From contig QANZ01041933.1 of NCBI GenBank assembly GCA_003254925.1, positions 114,169-178,168 of the forward strand: DNA of 64,000 bases, in the 5' to 3' direction. Shown here piece by piece: positions 35,701 to 46,509 of this stretch. A program made the position numbers and the translations under genes. Numbering within the stretch: the stretch's first letter is position 1; each line of letters starts with the position of its first letter. Origin of the DNA: Chamaecrista fasciculata. Its lineage: Eukaryota; Streptophyta; Magnoliopsida; Fabales; Fabaceae. The notes beneath the pieces were generated by a model. It worked only from the letters and a program-made list of their open reading frames with translations. It had not been told where the DNA came from and made no database searches.

Positions 35701-37221
35701 GGTACAGCTCATGGCTGCAATTGAGCTTGGGTCTAATACAAATAGGGCCAAGCTATGATGTGTGACGGAGAAGAAGGATGATCTGTACAAAGGACAAAGG
35801 AGAGCAAAGAGAGAACTGTTGCATAACAATCTTTTCAGTATGGCAAGAGTGTGCGAGCTGTGCTATGTATATAATGTGGGTTGCTAGGGGTTTAGGGAGG
35901 GAAAATAATAGGGAATTGGTTAGGTTTATTTTGCGAGAGTTCTTGACCTCTCGAATGTCAAGGATTTTGTGTTCTATCCTTTGAGTAATATAAGTCTCAG
36001 GTTCTATCAGTTGCTGATTGAAGATTAGGGTACTTTTTTCAGAAAGAGAATCTTGAAATTAGCTATAGTAGTTACATTTATGGTACCTCATTTTGTGAAT
36101 TACTTATTCCTCATAAGAATTTTCTGTTTCTGAAACCTTAAACAAGACTTTTTTTGTACCTCAAATGTTTATAACCTTTGTGGATGAAATTTACTACCCA
36201 ATGGCATGAAACTTAACGTTACTTTTTAGGTTATGGAAGATGGTGATGTTAAACAGTTAATTTTGGAATCATTGCATGTAACTTGAAACTCTGTTTATGA
36301 TTTTAGACAATGATTCAGACGGGGATTGAAGCTTTTGTATTTTTTTTCATTCAGTTTTTAACCAGAAATCTCTGTACAATGCATACAAGAAGCGGACCAA
36401 GAATATTGAAGTAGATTTGGAAGAGTACAATAAAATGAAGGAAGCTGATCCAGAGTTCTATCGTGAAGCTTCAAGTCTCCAATATGGAAAGGTACACTTC
36501 TAAAACATACATGTTCCTTAGGACTGATTACCAAAAAAGAAAAAAAGTTGCAAATTTGTCCCATATCTTTTGTCAATTCCCAATTTGGTCCTGTAAATTT
36601 TTCTATTGCACTTTTGGTCTCATATCTTTGTAATAAGTCTCAATTTGGTCATGTATCATTTTTTGTCTCATATCTTTTGGTCATGTTGCAAAATTGGTCC
36701 CATATCTTTGCAAAAGATATGGGACCATTTCTGCACTTGACCCAAAGATGTAGGACCAATTATATAACTGACGCAAATATATAAGACTAAATCTGTAACA
36801 AAAAAAGACCAAATTGGGACTTGAACCAAAGATATGGACCAAAAGTGCAACAAAAAAAGATATGGGACTAAATTGGAAACTGAGCAAAAGATGAGATCAA
36901 ATTTGAACTTTGGCAAAAAAATAAATGTTCCTCAAGACAACACCTACCTTATAATGGGTATTGAATGATGGATCTTCTTTTTATTCATGGAAGGCACCAA
37001 AAATCTCAGAGGACAAGATTGACCGGATGGTACAAGAACTTAAAGACCGGGAGGAGAAGCGCGGGTCATTTAGTCGTCGGAGAAGGTTTCATGAAGAGAA
37101 AGATATTGACTCAATTAATGACCGTAATGAGCATTTCAACAAGAAGATTGAGCGAGCCTTTGGTAAATACACATTGGAGATTAAAAATAATCTAGAGCGA
37201 GGAACTGCACTGCCTGACTAA
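26797..37221 (+). CDS. SYF2: pre-mRNA-splicing factor SYF2 (GCIP-interacting p29 homologue), five coding exons
   Basis: Coding exons 26797-26920, 29975-30180, 30254-30494, 36355-36491 and 36994-37221 join in phase with GT-AG borders into 311 aa. The N-terminus MSEERAVHPDCRNATNPFHE continues HECSDYCFKVIAEAK, a Cys/His-containing block typical of plant SYF2. An acidic linker (about 50-95) leads to the SYF2 domain: KRQKKWMELRTKM, ERKRMEAPTESRSISKQKWL, KIGKLLDANGLDMTKAYMLD, EYNKMKEADPEFYREASSLQ and the C-terminal KDIDSINDRNEHFNKKIERA ending LERGTALPD. The protein is a component of the Prp19/NineTeen-associated spliceosome in the nucleus, needed for progression through splicing. No stop or frameshift is visible. 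Introns 1 (3.05 kb) and 3 (5.86 kb) are swollen by transposons; intron 4 carries a palindromic MITE. The copia element in intron 3 is in the same orientation, so its LTR signals could interfere with full-length transcripts. Confidence 0.92.
26921..28220. other. SYF2 intron 1, 5' part with inserted repetitive DNA
   Basis: After about 90 bp of ordinary intron the sequence changes character (more G/C, from about 27010) and leads into the decayed open frame at 28221. A polypyrimidine-rich stretch lies at 27885-27960. It may be the leader or LTR of that element, but I find no defined LTR boundaries or TSD. Confidence 0.4.
28221..29519 (+). pseudogene. decayed gypsy-type transposon protein (Transposase_28-like), in SYF2 intron 1
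   Basis: A frame opening MSDLGNPISLSSSSS at 28221 can be followed to 29057 with in-frame stops at about 28389, 28557 and 28770. It reads on through VDFEKFPEWLLACGHPLGW and KVDWRWQ, shifts frame near 29054 to EFPYHSVEMGVLNLLNVCPT plus HLSANAWRILKVFSL, and shifts again near 29290 to KSWNEKFVFIKGSKEVGPWW ending at 29519. The 'FP....LNVCPTHLSANAWRIL' and 'SWNEKFVFIKG' blocks resemble the plant 'putative gypsy type transposon' domain (Pfam Transposase_28), a gag-like region. The protein cannot be made intact. It explains most of the abnormal length of SYF2 intron 1. Confidence 0.5.
29520..29974. other. SYF2 intron 1, 3' part
   Basis: Continuation of the inserted element to about 29760, then ordinary AT-rich intron ending in the acceptor catatctatcag (29963-29974). 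No gene. Confidence 0.45.
30770..30930. repeat. SYF2 intron-3 segment, copy 1 of a duplication
   Basis: Matches 35525-36060 with moderate divergence: 'ttctcttttctttga', 'gggaat.a..gatgtta', 'attgaagattagggtact', 'aatcttgaaatt'. The copy here is uninterrupted, whereas the second carries the 35655-36009 insertion. The young copia element sits between the two copies. Confidence 0.65.
31053..31254 (+). repeat. copia 5' LTR
   Basis: 202 bp, TGTTAG...TTGTCA. Contains a TATA box TATAAATA at 31196-31203, presumably driving the element's transcript. At 202 bp it is a short LTR, unlike the 2-kb copia LTRs at 6-11.5 kb. Confidence 0.93.
31255..31267 (+). other. copia primer binding site
   Basis: TGGTATCAGAGCC starts immediately after the 5' LTR. 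Complementary to the 3' end of initiator Met tRNA, the standard copia primer. Confidence 0.93.
31714..35226 (+). CDS. copia polyprotein: gag remnant, protease, integrase, RT, RNase H; one internal stop
   Basis: An ATG at 31714 gives 68 codons of the gag-protease linker (NLTSEELEKLRSLLDTL), then a TAG at 31918-31920. The frame continues IIDSGASDHMT (protease, DSGA active site, 31921-31953) without another stop to TGA at 35224. Next come the GAG-pre-integrase HHCC-like block (LYHLRLGHPSF ... CEVCELAKHKR), the integrase core with Asp in HSDIWGP (about 32518), Asp in RSDNAKDF (about 32710) and Glu in NGVAERKNSH (about 32820), then RT (LARLVAKGYTQ-like block, FDVKNAFLHG, YVDD at 34270-34281), and RNase H (SSAEAEFRAM, YCDNKSAISIAHNP, RTKHVEIDRHFI). 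The PR-INT-RT-RH order defines Ty1/copia. The capsid and CCHC parts of gag are deleted. The stop replaces a codon that is usually Trp in 'WIIDSGA'. Either the enzyme part needs readthrough or the copy is defective. Confidence 0.9.
35225..35233 (+). other. copia polypurine tract
   Basis: GAGGGGGAG directly before the 3' LTR, overlapping the stop codon of the polyprotein. It primes plus-strand DNA synthesis. Confidence 0.88.
35234..35435 (+). repeat. copia 3' LTR
   Basis: Appears identical to the 5' LTR over all 202 bp. In SYF2 transcripts it may offer a polyadenylation signal inside intron 3. Confidence 0.93.
35655..36009. mobile_element. probable solo LTR, 355 bp
   Basis: Starts TGTTAGACC and ends TTCTATCA, flanked by tttgc/gttgc (4 of 5 matching). 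The corresponding intron segment at 30770-30930 reads straight across the insertion point, acting as an empty site. No PBS or coding region. Confidence 0.65.
36545..36916. mobile_element. palindromic MITE, family B copy 2 (SYF2 intron 4)
   Basis: Foldback of repeated 'tttggtctcatatctttg' units; left half 'aaagttgcaaatttgtccc' and right half inverted. Same family as 4864-5155 and 49418-49818. It occupies most of SYF2 intron 4. Confidence 0.7.
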
Positions 37222-37502
37222 GGAACCTGCTTCTAGCACTGAAGATTGATGATTAAAGGTGAAGATAATCTTCCTTCCTCTTGTATCCTTCAGAGCGCAC
37301 TGATAAGAAAGCCTGTAAAAAGTTTATCTTACTAGTAACTTTACTATTAAAATTAAGGTGGCCCAGTTCTAAATCAGGTTACATTAAGCAAAAGATATGA
37401 TGAATGACCAATCTATTGCTTTTGATTTGTGACATCATGGATTAATGCTTGGCAGTGTATGTATGTATGCATTTATATGGTGCAGTGGAGTGATTTTGCT
37501 AA
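37222..37502 (+). other. SYF2 3'UTR / downstream region
   Basis: Follows the SYF2 stop codon. Contains ordinary 3'UTR-like sequence but no clear polyadenylation signal that can be singled out. Confidence 0.4.
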
Positions 37503-38596
37503 GGGTACGTTTGAATTAGAGATTAAAAGGGAGAAAGGGAGGGAGGGGAGCAGAGGATTGAGAAATTTTCTGTGTTTGAAAATTTGAAGATTGTAATGGG
37601 AGATGATAAGAGATTAGTTTTCAATCTCATTTTTCTTTCCTCTTCAAAAAGTCAATATTTTAAATTGGAGTAGTTTAGAAGGGGAAATTCTAAGATGTAA
37701 TTTGGACATTACATACAATTATGATGTTGCATAAATTTTCTTTTAAGTAATTTAATGTTAAAAAATAATAATTAATAAATTAAAATTGTATATATTGCAT
37801 GTTATGCTCAAATTGCATTATAGAATAATCCTTTTAAAAGATTCAAGAGGAAGGGTTATGAAAGACTTAATATCTCATTTCATAATTAGTTTAATTTGGA
37901 TTATTTAGAATTTATGAAGAGAGGAGAATGAGGTAATTTTTGTAATTTTTTCTAATTTTTAAGAGAAAATTTATTATTTAGTTCTTGAATTTACATTGAG
38001 TTAACTAATGTTTCTGAAAAACTAAAATACACGATTTATTCTTTGAAATATTTCAACTATCAATTATTTGGTTCTTAGTAATGATTAGGTCCTTGGATTT
38101 CAACTAATTATATATTTGTTTGTCCCTGAATTTGTTAATACTATTTGTTCTCTGAATTTGAATTAATTTTATACATTTTGATCATTGAATTTGTATGAAT
38201 TAATACTATGTGTTCTCTAGAACTTGAATTAATTTTATACATTTTGATAATTGAATTTGTATTAAATTAATCCTATTTGTTCCATGAATTTGAACTAACT
38301 TTATGCTTTTTAAAAATTGAATTTATAGTTTTATACTAAATTTATACTATTTGATCCCTAAATTTGCAGTTTTTGGTCTTTGAATTTATACTAAATTTAT
38401 ACTATTTGGTCACTGATTTGATTTAGAGACGATGAGTAGTATATTTTGATTATTCAACGACTGATTAGTTGAATCAATGTAAATTCAGATATCAAATAAT
38501 AGGTTTTTTCAACTTTTAACTTCCCAAATAAGGGTAAAAAGATTCAAATTGTTTCCTACTCTTTCCCTTCTCTTAATTCTCAATCGAAGCATAGTC
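37503..38596. mobile_element. TIR element with a nested palindromic element
   Basis: Ends GGGTACGTTTGAATTAGAGA and, reverse-complemented, ctatgcttcgattgagaatt, imperfect TIRs. A palindromic element at about 37965-38510 sits inside it ('tagttcttgaatttacattgagttaactaat' type arms), of the same family as 55300-55612. Classification uncertain. Confidence 0.45.
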
Positions 38597-38768
38597 TAGA
38601 GTGATTTTGAACTAGTAGTGCCACCGCCCAAAAGGGGTTAAAATATCTGAGACTTATTTACCCCATTGATTTGCTATGAATTTGTTAGGAACCATACTGT
38701 GAAAGCTAGCGACAATCGAAAGAGAAGAGAATTAATGGTCCTAGAAGTTTGGGGCTCTCGGAATAAAT

Positions 38769-39167
38769 ACAGGCAAAAGTAATATATGTATCCCAAAATC
38801 TAAAGTCATTTTCAGTTGTATTTTTTAAAATTCTTTTTCTTTTTGTCAAGTGTGCCTCCAAAGTGTAAGGTCAATTTTAGTTATATTCTTATTTTTAGTC
38901 AATTATACCTCTAATATTTTATATTTGAGTCTACCCTCAAATATCTCCCAATTTAGAGGTACAATTGACACAAAAACAAAAAGATTGGAGTACAATTGAT
39001 ACAAAAACGAGAACATTAGAAATATAATTGACTAAAAAAAAAGTTTAGGGGTATAATTGAAATTAACCCCATACTTTGGAGGTACAATTGATCAAAAAAT
39101 AATTTTGGGAGTACAATTAAAAATGACCCCATACTTTTAGGGTACCAAGAATACTTTTGCCCTACTT
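38769..39167. mobile_element. palindromic MITE (ggcaaaagta family)
   Basis: Left end aggcaaaagta..., right end inverted (...tacttttgccct), arms containing repeated 'gaggtacaattgac' units. About 400 bp, non-coding. Confidence 0.6.
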
Positions 39168-39839
39168 GAAATTTACTTCTATTTTTCTACTCTCTATCCA
39201 TATTTGTTTACAATATTGTAGCTTTTTTTTTTTTGTCTAGAGACAAGAATGAACAAAACATCTAATGTGGGTGTTAGTCCTTATTCTCATATAACCTACT
39301 TTTTATTTCTATTTGTTCATGAATTTACTAATACACGGGTGTTAGTCCTTATTCCCATATAATATATTATAGAAACAATGAATATTCTTTCGAAGAGTTT
39401 AGAAGATTATTAAGGAAATAAATTTTCATTACTTTTTTATCTTAATATTAAATAGGCAAAATTTAAAAATTATTTAATAATTAAATATTTTTTCATTTTG
39501 AATTAAATAAAAATATTTATTTCATAAGTTCAAAAAAATTTACATTATCATACAAGTTAAATTGTCATTTTGGTCGTCAAAGAGGTTATTTTCATTTTGG
39601 TCTTAAAATAATTTTTATTTTATTTTCTTCTTCAAACTTTAATATTTCTTCCTCATTAGTCAAAAATGTGAATTCATATGGAGTCTAATAAATCGAAAAG
39701 GGGATAACAATCACTTAGCGAAAGAAATTCTAGCACCTAAACTATAATATATAGTTTTGAGGCATTTTGATACTAGAGATACAATGATCCAGGAAGTTCA
39801 TAATTTCTAGCACCTAGCGAAGGAAATTCTATCATATTT
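39168..39839. other. non-coding stretch before the Tat element
   Basis: AT-rich. Holds short direct repeats 'gtgttagtccttattc.catataa' (39269-39295, 39328-39363) and 'agcgaa(a/g)gaaattcta' (39717-39732, 39817-39832). No gene. Confidence 0.5.
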
Positions 39840-40431
39840 TGTCATGAGCTTTAAAAAGATTGATAATAGGCCTAATGACTTGAGAACTAGAAGACCTAGG
39901 CCATAGGCGTTCAAAGGCTCATCAAAGGAATCCCTTGAGCGAAGAACGCCAAAAGAGCCCTACACAAGCAAGGCACCAAGGACGCCAACAGCTAGGCGTC
40001 CACAGAAAGAGTCCTAGCATGGTTAAGACACCAAACGCCTTGCGTCAGGCGAGAACGCCAACAAACTGGCACCCGCGAAACAAACAACTTATTCCCGTAT
40101 CCTGACCAACAGATCTGCGAGAATAACGGACAGTTGGGATTTCCACCAAGATCACAACTGATTTGGCCAAATCAGTTAAGATCACATTCGACCATATCTA
40201 GGTCAAAAAGGTGTCACTTCACCAGTATAAAAGGAGAGCTCCTCTACTGGAAAAAGGTACGCACTATTTCCATTTTCCACACACTATTGCTCTCAGGCTA
40301 TTTTACTGACTTAAGCATCGGAGGTGAATCGCAGGGCCACCCCTGTGTTTTCATTGACTTGCAGGTGACTTCTGACCCAAAGTTGCCTCATCGAACCAGG
40401 TAATGCCCTACGGCCAAAACCAGGTTCATCA
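39840..40431 (+). repeat. gypsy (Tat lineage) 5' LTR, left end tentative
   Basis: The right end is fixed by the PBS at 40433. The start TGTCATGAGC is the best TG-type start upstream. It carries a TATA-like 'agtataaaagg' near 40225 and the block 'acttaagcatcggag.tgaatcgcagg', which recurs in another LTR at 46333-46360. No second copy is available to confirm the left boundary. Confidence 0.55.
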
Positions 40432-40432
40432 C

Positions 40433-40450
40433 TGGCGCCGTCTGTGGGGA
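40433..40450 (+). other. gypsy primer binding site
   Basis: TGGCGCCGTCTGTGGGGA, the PBS form seen in Tat-lineage gypsy elements, lies one base after the LTR end. Confidence 0.8.
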
Positions 40451-40603
40451 CTTTATTCAAAGTCCAAATTTAGTTTATAACAGTGTTGATCTCGATTTAA
40501 AATTTTTTCTTTGGATACATGAACGATAGGGTTGGATCATACGCATTTTTCCAGAATTTTTTGTTTTATCTAACCTGTGTGTTTCATCGAACCAGAGAAC
40601 TAG

Positions 40604-43600
40604 ATGACATCTACAGAAATCGGCAAGATGACATCCACTCCAACTGATCAACACGCTTCTGGAGCCTCAGTAGCTCAATCCGCACAGGATTCGACGCTTG
40701 CTCCACCCCCAGGATTTCCTACTGTCCAAGAAGCCCCTACGCTGCCCAACCCAGCGACTACAGGGCAAATTACCATAACAGCGGAAGACAAGATTGCTGC
40801 ACTGAAGGCTGACATGCACATCGAGATGGAAGCACTCCGCAAGGACATCCGTGATCTGATAACAAGCAAGGGAAAGCAAGTTGCTGAGGATGCTAACCCA
40901 GAGCCCATATCACTGGAAGAAAACCCAGGAAACCAAGAACAGCAAACTCCTATAAGCAATCAACCACCTATCCAGGTGGCAACTCAGCAGCAGGCTCCTG
41001 GCCAAACTACCCAGCTTACCCAGCAGCAACCTTGGGTGGGCGCCTACTCCTATCAACCTCAGGGTTACTATTACCCACAGGGGTATTATCCCCAATATTA
41101 CCCTGGGTATGGCGTCTATGGAGGATCCGCCGGAATGTACCAGCCCATGAGCGCCACAGCACCAGCGCCAGAATCGGCGCCCTATGGAAGAACTGCTGAA
41201 ATGTACCAGCCTATGAACGTCCAGGCACCAATGCCAGAATTGGCGCCCCCACCCCGTTCGGCGTTACCAACTACAACGCCCCCATTAGTTGAAGGAATAT
41301 TTGCCCCCCACGTGCAAGCTGTCGAACTGGACAGGCATTACAAAATGCCCATGAAGCTGACGCCCTACACCGGGGAAAAAGACCCGGAGGATCATTTGCT
41401 CAGTTTCAAGGCCGCCATGAACATCTCCAACTTAGGAGATCCTCAACGATGCAAGCTGTTCCCAATAACCTTGGAAGGACCAGCTCTGGATTGGTTCTCC
41501 AAACTTCCGGCGGGCTCGGTACATTGCTTTAGGGATCTGGAGGAAATGTTTAAGAAGCGATTCGCCACCAGCAAAGTATATAAGCAGCCCATGGCGGTCT
41601 TGACCGATATTAGACAGAACAAAGGAGAATCATTGCGAGATTACTTGGCAAAGTTTAACAAAACTCTGCTAAGTATCAAAGAAGTGGATGACAACATCGC
41701 AGTGTACTCATTCCTGGCGGGGATCAGACCAGGCCATGCACACAAGGAGCTTACACACAAGGCTCCGAAATCTGTCGGAGAACTCCTTTCAATGGTGGAG
41801 GAGTTCATAACAAAGGAAGACCTGGACAAGACCCAGCGTGATCGATTCGCAAGAATCGAGCCAGATACTAGAAAGCCATATGGAAAAAACTCAGACAAAA
41901 CTGGTGGCTCCCAAGCACCGAAAGGAAGGGAATACTCCCGGCGTCCACGATCCCCACCAAGGGGAAGACACGCCGTCTACACTGTCCTTGCCGTATCTCA
42001 ATCAGAGGTTTTTCGAGAAATCTGCAACACAGATCTGCTGCCACGACTCCCTGACCGCCCCAGAAGACCAGGGCGAAACGTTGATACCAGCAAATACTGC
42101 AGGTATCATAGAACAGAAGGGCATACAACAGATGAGTGCATCGTCCTAAAGGATGAAATTGAGAACCTGATCAGACTGGGGCGCCTCCCATCCAGGTTTA
42201 TTAAAAAAGACGGAAGTAAAAGGCACAGAGAAGAAAAAAACACTCGTGAGCAGAAGAAGTCGAGAGGAGGAGGCGCTGATGGCGAAGAAAGGAAAAGAGA
42301 TCGGCGCACACCGCCAAGAGACGACAAGCCAGCTGGGATCATCCACACCATCTCAGGAGGCATAGAAAAAAGTGGCGCCAAGGCTCCACATAAGAAGAGG
42401 AAGGTGAATCGATCCATACTTAGGATTGATTACAAGGAAGCGTCTAGAGCAGAAAGATGGGTTGAACCCATCACCTTCACCGATGATGAGTTGTGGGAAG
42501 TCAACCAGGATTATGATGACCCCATGGTAATCACGGCGCGAGTTGGCGCCTTCACAGTTGAAAGGATTATGGTAGACCAGGGCTCGTCTGCTGATATCAT
42601 CTATAAGCCATGCTTCGAGCAGTTGGGCGTTCCCCGGTCAGAACTCAAGGAGCACCATGGACGCCTTATCGGATTCACAGGAGACCAAATACCAGCCCTT
42701 GGAAGCGTTGACTTACGACTCACCGTGGGAGAAAAACCGAGGGTGACGAGTATTATGGTAGAATTCTTGGTGGTACAGGCGCCCTCAGCCTACAACGTTC
42801 TACTTGGGCGCCCCTCCCTAAACAAGATGCGAGCGGTCATATCCACTGCCCATCTTCGCATGAAGTTCCCAACGCCCCAAGGAGTGGGTCAAGTGAGAGC
42901 AGACCAGAGGGCAGCCAGGCAGTGCTACGCCATGAGCCTAGCAAAAACGAATGAAGAAGAAAGAAAAAGAAAAACAAGGGCAAAAACATCGGCTGATAAC
43001 GCCGCGAATAGAGGAAAGCTTGAAGGATCGGACAACGACATAGAGGACTTCAGGGATGAGATCTCGGATCAAAGACCAAAACCAACAGGGGATTTGGAGG
43101 TAATACAGCTAGGCAAAGACGCCGAGAAAACGGTTCAGATTAACATGCTCCTTCGCGAAGAAGAGAAATCCGAACTCATCCAACTATTGAGGGAATCTTC
43201 TGATATCTTCGCCTGGTGTCCCGCGGATATGCCGGGAATAGACCCTAAGCTCATCTGTCACAGCCTGAACACCGACGGCAGAAGAGGAGTGATCCAACGA
43301 AAACGCCTCTTTGGCCATGAGCGCCAAGCGGCGATCAAAGAAGAAGTTAATAAACTACTAACTGCAGGATTTATCAGGGAAGCCAAGTACCCTGAGTGGC
43401 TCTCCAATGTGGTGCTGGTCAAGAAATCAAATGGCAAGTGGAGGATGTGTGTAGACTTCACTGACCTCAACAAGGCGTGTCCGAAGGACCATTACCCGTT
43501 ACCCAATATCGACAAGCTTGTTGATGGAACCTGTGGTCATCAAACGATGAGTTTCCTAGATGCCTTTAGCGGGTATAACCAGATCAAAATGAACCCCGAA

Positions 43601-44658
43601 GACGCCGAGAAAACGACGTTCATAACTGAGATGGGCACGTACTGCTACACAGTGATGCCTTTCGGACTGAAGAATGCGGGCGCCACCTACCAGAGAATGA
43701 TGGATCTTTTCTTTAAAGATCACATTGGAAAGAATTTGGAAGTCTATGTTGATGACATGGTGGTGAAAACCAAAGAAGGAAGAAAACACACTGAAGATTT
43801 GAAGGAAATCTTCGACCAGCTGCGAAAGTACCAAATGAAGTTGAACCCCTCCAAGTGCGCCTTCGGCGTCAACGGGGGAAAATTCCTCGGATTCATGCTC
43901 ACCAACAGAGGAATCGAGGCAAATCCAGACCAGTGCAGAGCAATCCTCGAGATGGTCTCCCCGAGATCGGTTAAGGAAGTCCAACGCCTCAACGGCAGGC
44001 TAGCGGCACTCCATAGGTTTCTGTCGAGGTCAGCTGACAAATGCTTGCCTTTCTTTCAAACACTAAAAGCAAACAAACGGTTCGAATGGACCAGGGAATG
44101 CGAGGAAGCCTTCCAAAGGCTGAAAACGTATTTGGCGTCACCACCGATTCTGGTAATCCCAGTCAAGGATAAGCCAATCTACGTCTATTTGGCGTCCACA
44201 GACGATGCCATCAGTTCAGCCTTGGTTCTTGAAGATGGGGAAGAGCAGAAACCCATCTACTTCACAAGCAAGACGCTCACTGGAGCCGAAAAAAGGTATC
44301 ACCGCCTGGAGAAGTTAACTTTTTCATTACTTCACTCGACTCGGAAGCTGAGACACTACTACCAGCAATACCAAATAATCGTCAGAACGGATAGACCCCT
44401 GAAGCAAATGATTGAGCAACCGGATATTGCTGGAAGGATGTCAATATGGTCCGTGGAAATCTCAGAGTACGGGATCGCTTATGAGCCAAGAAGGGCTATC
44501 AAAGGCCAAGCGTTGGCCGACTTCATAGCAGAGATGACTGGACCAGACAACGCCCAAAATTGGACTTGGAGCATACACATCGATGGCGCCGCATCAAACT
44601 CCCAACGCGGAGCAGGCGTAGTCATGCGAGCCCCAGACGGCTCCATCATCGAACAATC
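40604..44658 (+). CDS. Tat-lineage Ty3/gypsy gag-pol, open until the assembly gap
   Basis: Open for 1351 codons from ATG 40604 to the N run. Gag: Pro/Gln/Tyr-rich start, then the Retrotrans_gag domain (MPMKLTPYTGEKDPEDHLLS, LEGPALDWFSKLP, FKKRFATSK) and a CxxH/Cys zinc-knuckle-like CRYHRTEGHTTDEC. Protease: MVDQGSSADIIY (near 42571) and LLGRPSLNKMRAV. RT: FLDAFSGYNQIKMNPEDAEK, MPFGLKNAGATYQRMM, YVDDMVVKT (near 43744). First RNase H: AISSALVLEDGEEQKPIYFT and YQIIVRTDRPLKQ. A second, archaeal-type RNase H begins WSIHIDGAASNSQRGAGVVM near 44570. The dual RNase H is diagnostic of the Tat group. The frame looks undamaged, so this may be a young copy; integrase and 3' LTR are hidden by or lost at the gap. 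Confidence 0.9.
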
Positions 44659-45039
44659 NNNNNNNNNNNNNNNNNNNNNNNNNNNNNNNNNNNNNNNNNN
44701 NNNNNNNNNNNNNNNNNNNNNNNNNNNNNNNNNNNNNNNNNNNNNNNNNNNNNNNNNNNNNNNNNNNNNNNNNNNNNNNNNNNNNNNNNNNNNNNNNNNN
44801 NNNNNNNNNNNNNNNNNNNNNNNNNNNNNNNNNNNNNNNNNNNNNNNNNNNNNNNNNNNNNNNNNNNNNNNNNNNNNNNNNNNNNNNNNNNNNNNNNNNN
44901 NNNNNNNNNNNNNNNNNNNNNNNNNNNNNNNNNNNNNNNNNNNNNNNNNNNNNNNNNNNNNNNNNNNNNNNNNNNNNNNNNNNNNNNNNNNNNNNNNNNN
45001 NNNNNNNNNNNNNNNNNNNNNNNNNNNNNNNNNNNNNNN
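44659..45039. other. assembly gap (N)
   Basis: 381 unknown bases. The sequence on the right (aaccaacattattt...) is not gypsy coding sequence, so the gap size is probably arbitrary and hides integrase and the 3' LTR, or the contigs are not truly adjacent. Confidence 0.98.
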
Positions 45040-45899
45040 AACCAACATTATTTAACAAAATGTACTCTTTATTTTAAAAATTATATACTCACCTCTTGAT
45101 CTTTTTTTTATCTTCTTCTCCTTCTTCCTCCTTGTTGATCTTTTTTATCTTCTAAATAATTAAAAAAATAATCCGAGTATCCCAAAAATCTAAATAGGGA
45201 TAATTTTAAAATTATATACTTATTTAAAATTATATACTTAACTCTTAAATTATTTTTAAAGTATATTTTTCAAAAAAAAATTAACAAAACTAAAACTTTT
45301 ACTTACATATTTTTCTTCCTTCTTCTTCTCCCTTCTTTCTTTCCTCTTCCTTCTTTCCATCCCAATTATATTGGCCTCATCCTCTACAAAAAAATATTTA
45401 AACTGCACCAATCATGTGGTGCCACGTGGCACCACGTGATTGGTTGGTTTAAATTTTTTTGGGACACTCGGATGAAATCCGAGTGTCCCAAAAAAATAAA
45501 AAAAGTTTTAAAAAAAAATTCCACCCGGTGCCACGTGGCTTCGGGTGATTGGGCCACCTGTATTGGGACACTCGGACCATATCTGAGTGTCCCAAAAATC
45601 TAAATAGTTTTTTTTTTTGTTCTAAAAATCTAAATATTTTTTTTATATTATTTATATAAATAAACCTAAAAAATATATCTCGAGATTTTGTGGGTCACTC
45701 AAATATTGTTAGTGATGGATCAGTCGTGAAAAAGAGAGGCAACCTCTTTGATTATGTCTTATAATCTTTTAAGTCATATTATAAAAGCTTATTGATCTAA
45801 AGTCTTTACAACTTTTTCGGGAGTTACCTTTTACCAAGATTGTTTGACAAAGTTCTTGATATACACTCCTTGGAATAGCTCCTCGGAATTAATATCAAG
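45040..45899. other. non-coding stretch with strong hairpins
   Basis: No gene. Contains a perfect 20-bp stem with a 3-nt loop (45454-45473 with 45477-45496, core GGGACACTCGGAT), a related 'gggacactcgg...ctgagtgtccc' hairpin at 45564-45596, and palindromic gccacgtggc motifs at 45421 and 45530. It looks like arms of an unnamed foldback repeat. Confidence 0.5.
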
Positions 45900-46437
45900 A
45901 GCATAAAGGATACCCGGCGGGGAAGCAACCCATGCAGGTCCCCTCCCACTCAAGCATTTAATGCCAAGATATTGGCATTAAATGCAAGGATCCTTGAAAG
46001 CACGTGACAGGACAAGAAGGACACGCAAAAGGACCAAAACGCCCCCTGCGCGCAGACCAAACAATGAAAAGCACTCTTGGCTATCACTGACAACCAGGAG
46101 GGAAGGTTGGAAATCCCACCGTACCCTGGCAGTGATAGCTGTCACGTCAAAAGCAGAAACCTACACCAACCCCCTTTTCCTCACACATCCCGAGTACACC
46201 CCTAACGTCTCAGGGAGACCTCGTACGAACATGAGACAAAAGGGAAGAAGGATAAAAGGAAAAGGGGGAACCTTTCTAAGGTAACGACTCTCTCTCTACA
46301 AGTATTCAAACTCTCCATTATTCTCTCTCTAACTTAAGCATCGGAGAAGAATCGCAGGGAACCCCCTGTGCATTCTCGTTTGCAGGATCCGACGACCTCT
46401 ACTTGCCGGAGACTGCCCCTCAACTGTGAACTCAAGG
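45900..46437 (+). repeat. LTR fragment of a second Tat-like family
   Basis: Shares 'taacttaagcatcggag.(g/a)gaatcgcagg' and 'cccctgtg' with the 5' LTR at 39840-40431, but the rest is different, so it is not that element's own 3' LTR. It has a TATA-like ggataaaagg near 46250 followed by a CT-rich leader. Ends not defined. Confidence 0.55.
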
Positions 46438-46509
46438 TTAGATTTATCCTAATCCAGCTTTGTAGTTTTCAGTTCTTTTAGTATGTAACCTCCATTAAGC
46501 CGACAATGT

